Assembly (NCBI GenBank): GCA_016214895.1
Contig: JACRMR010000025.1
Location: forward strand, 1-64,000
DNA length: 64,000 bases
Direction: 5' to 3'
DNA from: a candidate division KSB1 bacterium
Lineage (GTDB): Bacteria; Electryoneota; RPQS01
Shown: in pieces, positions 60,021 to 64,000 of the stretch
Position numbering within the stretch: position 1 is the stretch's first letter
How the letters are laid out: every line of letters starts with the position of its first letter
Notes under the pieces: generated by a model
The model's database searches: none
What the model was told of the DNA's origin: nothing
The model's input: only the letters and a program-made list of their open reading frames with translations
Position numbers and translations under genes: made by a program

Positions 60021-60311
60021 GTGATGCCAGTGAGTGAAGTCGGTGATGAAGGTGATGCAAACGTGATCGAGCTTTTGGCTGATTTCTCCTCTCATGGTGA
60101 TGAAAGTGATGAAAGTGATGGACATTTTCGAAAAACTTTTTAGCGACCTACCACAGTAGTTGTATTCTATTCTAATATCAAAAATATATTCTTAATAAAT
60201 GACATCACTCACATCACTTCCATCACTTTGTTATCATAAGTTGAGCAATTACTCAACTTACAGCGGTGATGTATTTTCGGTTCAATACGTCGAAAACATC
60301 ACCGACATCAC
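60021..60311. other. Candidate replication origin: iterons around an AT-rich core
   Basis: GTGATG units occur on the plus strand at 60021, 60042, 60052, 60097, 60106 and 60115, the last three spaced exactly 9 bp (GTGATGAAA). Complementary CATCAC units occur at 60203, 60212 and 60221, again 9 bp apart, with further copies at 60266 (direct), 60298 and 60306. Between the two arrays lies an AT-rich tract (about 60158-60200, with AATATCAAAAATATATTCTT). It sits directly after the primase-helicase gene. Symmetrical iterons plus an AT-rich unwinding region are the usual features of an initiator-dependent origin. Confidence 0.55.
60237..60260. terminator. Hairpin after the primase-helicase gene
   Basis: TAAGTTGAG and CTCAACTTA are exact 9-bp complements around CAATTA, 48 bp beyond the primase-helicase stop. 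Terminator or part of the candidate origin. Confidence 0.5.
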
Positions 60312-62896
60312 TTAAATAGCGTCGGTGTTGGATCGTCAGGATCGTCGTAAAACTTGGGTTCACGCAAAATCCGATATCCAAGCCATCGCCTATTCTGTCG
60401 GAAATCACAATCAATTGATAATATTCCTGCTTCTTGGAGGATCGTGATGTAGGCCTTGTAATTGCTGCTGCCCTTAAACCGCAGGCGTCCGACAAGGTCG
60501 CGTATTTCTTTGCCTTGCACGTAAAGTTCACCGTCCTTGGTTTCGTAAGGCTTGAATTGAATTGGCTCTGAATTTGAACCACCATACGGATCCGATTCAT
60601 AGATTCCGCAAACAAGATACCGTGCCAGTTCCTCTGCTTCCATTTCGACGGTCGTCTTACTGGAGACAAATAAATCCTTGGAAAACGGAGTAATGGGAGC
60701 CGAAAGTCCATAGCGATTGTTTGATGTTTGCACGGCTGATAACCGCCGGAATCTATCCTTGAGCTCCGTACGAACATAGTTGCCCAAACGCTGTTGAAGC
60801 ATCTCACCCAGCTGGTTGTTTATCTTCGTGGAAGCGACGTCCGGGCAGCGATAAATAAAGAAGTTATTGACGTTTTCCGATTCCGGCTGCTCCTGAGACT
60901 TTAAGAACATCGGACGTGGATCATTCGTGGCGATAATCACATTAATATTGTTCGGTGCGTAGTACTCTGGGCGATACTTCTCATTGATCTTGATCTTCTT
61001 GTTACCGGTTAACTTCTTGATTTCGACGTACTGTGTGGGTTTCTCAGCGTTCGGGTTTTCGTCAACGAACAACAGTTTTTTACGATAGTGTTCATTGAAG
61101 TGGCTTGAGTCTCCATCCCATTGGCCAGCCAACGCCGGGAAGATATTGCCGACCATGTCTGCAAAGGTACCCTTGCCACAGCCACGGGAACCGGTCAAGA
61201 CAATAACCGGCAGGGTAACGTAATTCGTAAAGCAATACATAGCCATCCAGTCCTTGATAAACCCAGAATACGATCCGAACATGCCGCCTAGAAATGCGTC
61301 AACAAAGTCATTGTCAGCCACATCGATCGGCAACGCAGGATACTTGAAAACCAGGGCATTGTCTTCCACTCGCAGTTCGTAATCAAGACACGGAAAGTCC
61401 ACACTACCGACTCGTCGAATCTGAAAGTCATCGTCCAGAAATCGGCGTTTCGGGTCGGTCAGCAACTTCTTCTTGGCATAATCGTAGTCGTCTTTGTTCC
61501 TGAAGTGGTCGGACTTCAAACATTCCATACTCACGAACTTATCGGATCGCATCTCAACCCTATACAATTCCCCTTGATAGGAGAACATCTCCGGATGAAC
61601 TGCGTATTCATGGTAGACCTGCTTGCATTCCGGACAATCCAGTTGGACGAAGCCAAAGCTGTCCGCTATTAAGCTCGCTGTGTCATGGTCGCAGAAAGGA
61701 CACACTGCCGGCACTTTACTATGCCCAGCCGGCGGATCATGCCGGAACTCCCTCACTTCGGTAATCCGCCATTGGCCATCGATACCGATGATCACCTCAT
61801 CCTGCGCGAACAGTCTCTTTTCGCCTTTTTCTCCATAGCCCAGCCGGTCCCGAATCTTTCCAATCACTCCCCATCCGGCAGGTGATCGTGGTTTCAACGG
61901 AACCCCTCCCGGCCACCCATCCCGCACAATCTTCTCGTACGTCAAAGGTCCGGAAGCATCGAGCGCGTGCTCGATCTTCCAATCTGTTCCACTCACACTG
62001 TAACGCCCTGGTGTCTGGTCCCTGGCGCTAATTTCGTGAATCACCTCGGCCCCGCCTTCAAATCTGCATAGATTGGAAATCATCGCGTACCAAAGTGGCT
62101 CTGGGATCCCCTCTTGCGCACGTTCAATGCACCATTTCACGAACGGGTCGAACTTCAGCATGCGTTCCAATTCACGCTGGGGATGTAGCTCATGAGAGCC
62201 TCGAGCCACAAACAAAGTATCGCACTCGACTGGATCATCCACTGCTTCCGGTTCAATCTCGATATACCTTCCCGTCGAATTGACAAAGCACTCAAAGGGT
62301 GCACCCTTCTCAGCACTATGCGGAAAGTACTTTCTCCCCGGTTCCTTGCAACTGGGATCCGCCTGCGAATAGGTATTCAGTAACCTCCGATAAACACCCC
62401 GTGCCTCACTTTGCGACGCGAAGCGAACTTCCCCAGGTGCGAAGGGCAAAATCACCCGAAATCGATCTGCCATCATCTCATTTTTCAGCACTTGATGCGA
62501 CGAACTTGTGTGGATGATGTGATTGTACTCTGCAAAAGCCTTTCGGGCCTCTTCAATAGCCATGCCACTGTCAAAGTCCAGAATCACACCCCTCATTCCC
62601 TGGTAATTCTGGTTGGAACAAGTGCCATGCCAAACGTTCGTTGAGTAATTCCGGGATCGCAACACGGTCTCGATGCGTTCCCGGCCACGTTCAGCGTCAA
62701 ATTCCTCCACCTGAAAATCTACGACCTTCTCTCCCGCCGATTTCGATCTCACTTCCACCATGGAAACAGAAAGGGTCAGCGAAAAGCTGGCACACTGACC
62801 CCCCACTTTATTACCAACTTCTGCAATCTCTAATATCCCAGCTTCGTCACTGTTATCTTGTGATACTGTAGTCAACTCGTCCGAGTTTATGTTCAT
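60308..62896 (-). CDS. Primase/SF3-helicase replication protein of a mobile element
   Basis: ATG 62896 (AGGAGAAC site) gives 862 aa. The N-terminal part has primase-polymerase (AEP-like) motifs: GVILDFDSGMAIEEARKAF (DxD), IIHTSSSHQ and RFRVILPFA. A zinc-type knuckle follows (CPFC, then CPEC with 22 residues between). The helicase part has Walker A VLTGSRGCGKGTFADM, Walker B KKLLFVDENPN, a NVIIATNDPRPMFL sensor segment and an Arg-rich end; this order is that of superfamily 3 helicases in phage P4-like and satellite elements. It should bind and unwind an origin and prime replication; a candidate origin lies just beyond its 3' end. The upstream gene overlaps by 44 bp. Confidence 0.85.
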   Translation of the reverse strand: MNINSDELTTVSQDNSDEAGILEIAEVGNKVGGQCASFSLTLSVSMVEVRSKSAGEKVVDFQVEEFDAERGRERIETVLRSRNYSTNVWHGTCSNQNYQGMRGVILDFDSGMAIEEARKAFAEYNHIIHTSSSHQVLKNEMMADRFRVILPFAPGEVRFASQSEARGVYRRLLNTYSQADPSCKEPGRKYFPHSAEKGAPFECFVNSTGRYIEIEPEAVDDPVECDTLFVARGSHELHPQRELERMLKFDPFVKWCIERAQEGIPEPLWYAMISNLCRFEGGAEVIHEISARDQTPGRYSVSGTDWKIEHALDASGPLTYEKIVRDGWPGGVPLKPRSPAGWGVIGKIRDRLGYGEKGEKRLFAQDEVIIGIDGQWRITEVREFRHDPPAGHSKVPAVCPFCDHDTASLIADSFGFVQLDCPECKQVYHEYAVHPEMFSYQGELYRVEMRSDKFVSMECLKSDHFRNKDDYDYAKKKLLTDPKRRFLDDDFQIRRVGSVDFPCLDYELRVEDNALVFKYPALPIDVADNDFVDAFLGGMFGSYSGFIKDWMAMYCFTNYVTLPVIVLTGSRGCGKGTFADMVGNIFPALAGQWDGDSSHFNEHYRKKLLFVDENPNAEKPTQYVEIKKLTGNKKIKINEKYRPEYYAPNNINVIIATNDPRPMFLKSQEQPESENVNNFFIYRCPDVASTKINNQLGEMLQQRLGNYVRTELKDRFRRLSAVQTSNNRYGLSAPITPFSKDLFVSSKTTVEMEAEELARYLVCGIYESDPYGGSNSEPIQFKPYETKDGELYVQGKEIRDLVGRLRFKGSSNYKAYITILQEAGILSIDCDFRQNRRWLGYRILREPKFYDDPDDPTPTLFK

Positions 62897-63128
62897 AATT
62901 TGTTCTCCTATTATCATAAATTAGTGCTTTTAACATTTTCTGTGCCGCCAAATAATCTTGCGCATGAACAGTCGCTGCATTGCAGTGAAAGCTCTGTTCA
63001 AGTTCGCGAACCGTCTTGTCATCGTTAAATGTGAACCACATCTGGCTCATGCTGTCCATTTCGTACGCTAATAGCGCACATTTTTTCGCGACAAATAACG
63101 CCGCTAAGCCAAAATCTTTAGTCTTCAT
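62853..63128 (-). CDS. Small phage-type protein (DUF5659-like)
   Basis: A 91-aa protein starting MKTKDFGLAALFVAKKCALLAYE, then MWFTFNDDKTVRELEQSFHCNAATVHAQDYLAAQKMLKALIYD. A Lys-Thr-x-Asp-x-x-x-Ala-Ala opening, a FxF strand and a closing helix ending in LKxLI resemble the DUF5659 family that sits next to phage replication genes; function unknown. AGGAG ribosome site; it overlaps the primase-helicase start. Confidence 0.65.
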   Translation of the reverse strand: MKTKDFGLAALFVAKKCALLAYEMDSMSQMWFTFNDDKTVRELEQSFHCNAATVHAQDYLAAQKMLKALIYDNRRTNYEHKLGRVDYSITR

Positions 63129-63139
63129 TCTCGTTCTCC

Positions 63140-63532
63140 TTAGTAGTTGTTGCGCGTCAATTCCAGCGCAAGATATTCGATTCCATCAAATAGATCTCGT
63201 CCGATACTCCAGTCTGCGAAGTCACCAATACTGTTTTCAACGACCTGATGAAGATCGTCTCCGCATCGCAGGTTGTACACGGTTCCATCGAGCACGTGAA
63301 GATTGAGTTTATAGTCAGCAAATGACAATACCGCTCCCGCATTCATCCACCACTTGATAACCCGCAACGCTTCATCCAAACCAAAGCGGTCAAGCTCCGG
63401 TGCCTTACTTCGCACCCGTCTACGGGCTTCTGCTGCAATTTCTTTTGTCAACGGCCCACGGAATTCACCTGCGGAGCCAGTTGTGTTGTTCTGAACTTCA
63501 GTCTGAGGCTTAAGCAATTCATTTTGATTCAT
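63140..63532 (-). CDS. Mobile-element protein of unknown function
   Basis: A 130-aa protein with an AGGAGAAC ribosome site identical to those of its two downstream neighbours. A disordered start (QTEVQNNTTGSAGEF) precedes a basic helix (KEIAAEARRRVRSKAPELDRFG) and a compact alpha/beta end. No family recognised; co-transcribed with the primase-helicase gene. Confidence 0.6.
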   Translation of the reverse strand: MNQNELLKPQTEVQNNTTGSAGEFRGPLTKEIAAEARRRVRSKAPELDRFGLDEALRVIKWWMNAGAVLSFADYKLNLHVLDGTVYNLRCGDDLHQVVENSIGDFADWSIGRDLFDGIEYLALELTRNNY

Positions 63533-63551
63533 AGTTATTGTTCTCCTTGTT

Positions 63552-64000
63552 TTATAGATAGTATTTTAGATAATGCGTCCGGTTGTAGACGCCGCTGTGG
63601 TAGTCGTCCTTATAGTAATTGAGGATATCGAACATGTAGTGACGGACGCAGTTACGCTTGCCGTCTGTGGAAATCCCATCGAGCAGCTTCCGATCTAGCG
63701 GCTTGAAGTGCGGAAATTCCTGGCACTGTGATAGTCCGGACTCCCAAACCCGATTCGCAATCATAAGCCATAGATCTTTGGGATAAGCGTCAAGTGCTTC
63801 AGACTGATATAATTCCCAAAGCACGCGATCTTTGTCATCAAGATCCACGATTGCAAAACCGGCACGGATGTCGGGCTCATTGAGCGGAGCTCCGAACCAG
63901 ACAAAGTGAAAGTTCGGTGTGTACGAATACAGAACGCCGCTGCCTGGGAAGATGTTTGTGTAAAGTTGGTGTGCCGCTTGGGCGACGATTTGAAGCTGCT
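63552..64000 (-). CDS. Mobile-element protein, 5' end outside the window (partial)
   Basis: The frame is open from the right edge of the window to a stop at 63552, at least 148 codons. It passes through VLYSYTPNFHFVWFGAPLNEPD before the GTG at 63846-63848, so the gene begins beyond the window. The end reads CVRHYMFDILNYYKDDYHSGVYNRTHYL. The composition (many Tyr, Trp, Asp) is that of a small phage or satellite protein; family unknown. Confidence 0.6.
   Translation of the reverse strand, partial: QLQIVAQAAHQLYTNIFPGSGVLYSYTPNFHFVWFGAPLNEPDIRAGFAIVDLDDKDRVLWELYQSEALDAYPKDLWLMIANRVWESGLSQCQEFPHFKPLDRKLLDGISTDGKRNCVRHYMFDILNYYKDDYHSGVYNRTHYLKYYL

Noticed and set aside
60021-60311. CRISPR array
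   Set aside because: Repeats are 6-9 bp and spaced at 9 bp on both strands; no 25-40-bp repeats, no spacers and no cas genes. Iterons explain them better.
60253-60807. A 184-codon leftward ORF overlapping the primase-helicase end
   Set aside because: Different frame of the same strand without a ribosome site, no recognisable fold; it extends into the iteron region.
51886-64000. Second copy of the tRNA-Lys 3' end as the right attachment site
   Set aside because: Reading through the intergenic regions I found no match to the last 20 or so bases of the tRNA; a computed search of the full contig is needed.

Overview
The window looks like part of a chromosome from an uncultivated, Gram-negative FCB-superphylum bacterium (KSB1, Zixibacteria, Latescibacteria or Marinimicrobia-like). 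This is an inference. It rests on several secreted giants that end in the FCB sorting module (YPNPFNP / FPNPFN, then a GLYVY or GAYLL strand and a final basic-hydrophobic tail), on outer-membrane and TolC proteins, on FCB-style beta-helix, cohesin and dockerin-like modules, and on a fairly high GC content. There is no rRNA or housekeeping marker to fix the phylum.

Layout. 1-830: scar of an IS630-type insertion end next to decayed secreted-protein fragments. 1.1-22.7 kb: an MFS transporter, then an extracellular-protein block with two small cohesin-like proteins, a divergent pair of giants (2075 and 1432 aa) sharing one C-terminal cassette, an M6 metallopeptidase with eight Ig-like repeats, and a two-gene beta-helix operon. 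22.9-29.4 kb: a STAS protein, a zinc/manganese uptake cluster (His-rich small protein, outer-membrane protein, ZnuA-like and ZnuB-like proteins, no ATPase in the window), a ferredoxin, a broken four-helix-bundle gene, an aldo/keto reductase and an alpha/beta hydrolase. 29.6-32.5 kb: a small HTH protein, a seven-haem cytochrome c, an outer-membrane beta-barrel and a lipoprotein. 32.6-43.4 kb: a ZraSR/NtrC-type two-component system followed by a TolC-CusB-CusA metal efflux operon and two double Cys-motif proteins. Good -24/-12 (sigma-54) promoters precede the M6 peptidase, the cytochrome and the efflux operon.

43.6-51.9 kb is a genomic island next to a tRNA-Lys(CTT). A tyrosine integrase and an excisionase-like protein abut the tRNA, followed by unknown island genes. 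Then comes the most striking locus: a compact ubiquitin-like conjugation operon at 49.0-51.9 kb. It encodes a ThiS/ubiquitin-fold modifier with a Gly-Gly-Cys-Arg-Ser end, an E2-like protein (HPH then Cys264) carrying a coiled coil and a Cys/His zinc-type tail, a JAMM (JAB) isopeptidase with a complete metal motif, a minimal ThiF/E1 enzyme, and a 32-codon ORF, closed by a terminator. The gene content parallels the bacterial Bil-type and other E1-E2-JAB-Ubl operons, but the E2 architecture is unusual. A divergently transcribed unknown protein shares its upstream region.

52.0-59.0 kb is a four-gene operon of secreted proteins with coupled starts. 59.1-64 kb is a replication module of a mobile element: a hairpin-rich non-coding stretch, a symmetrical set of 9-bp-spaced iterons around an AT-rich core (candidate origin), a primase/SF3-helicase and small phage-like genes sharing the same AGGAGAAC ribosome site. 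The distal attachment site of the tRNA-Lys island was not found in the window, so whether the 52-64 kb block belongs to the same island is unresolved.
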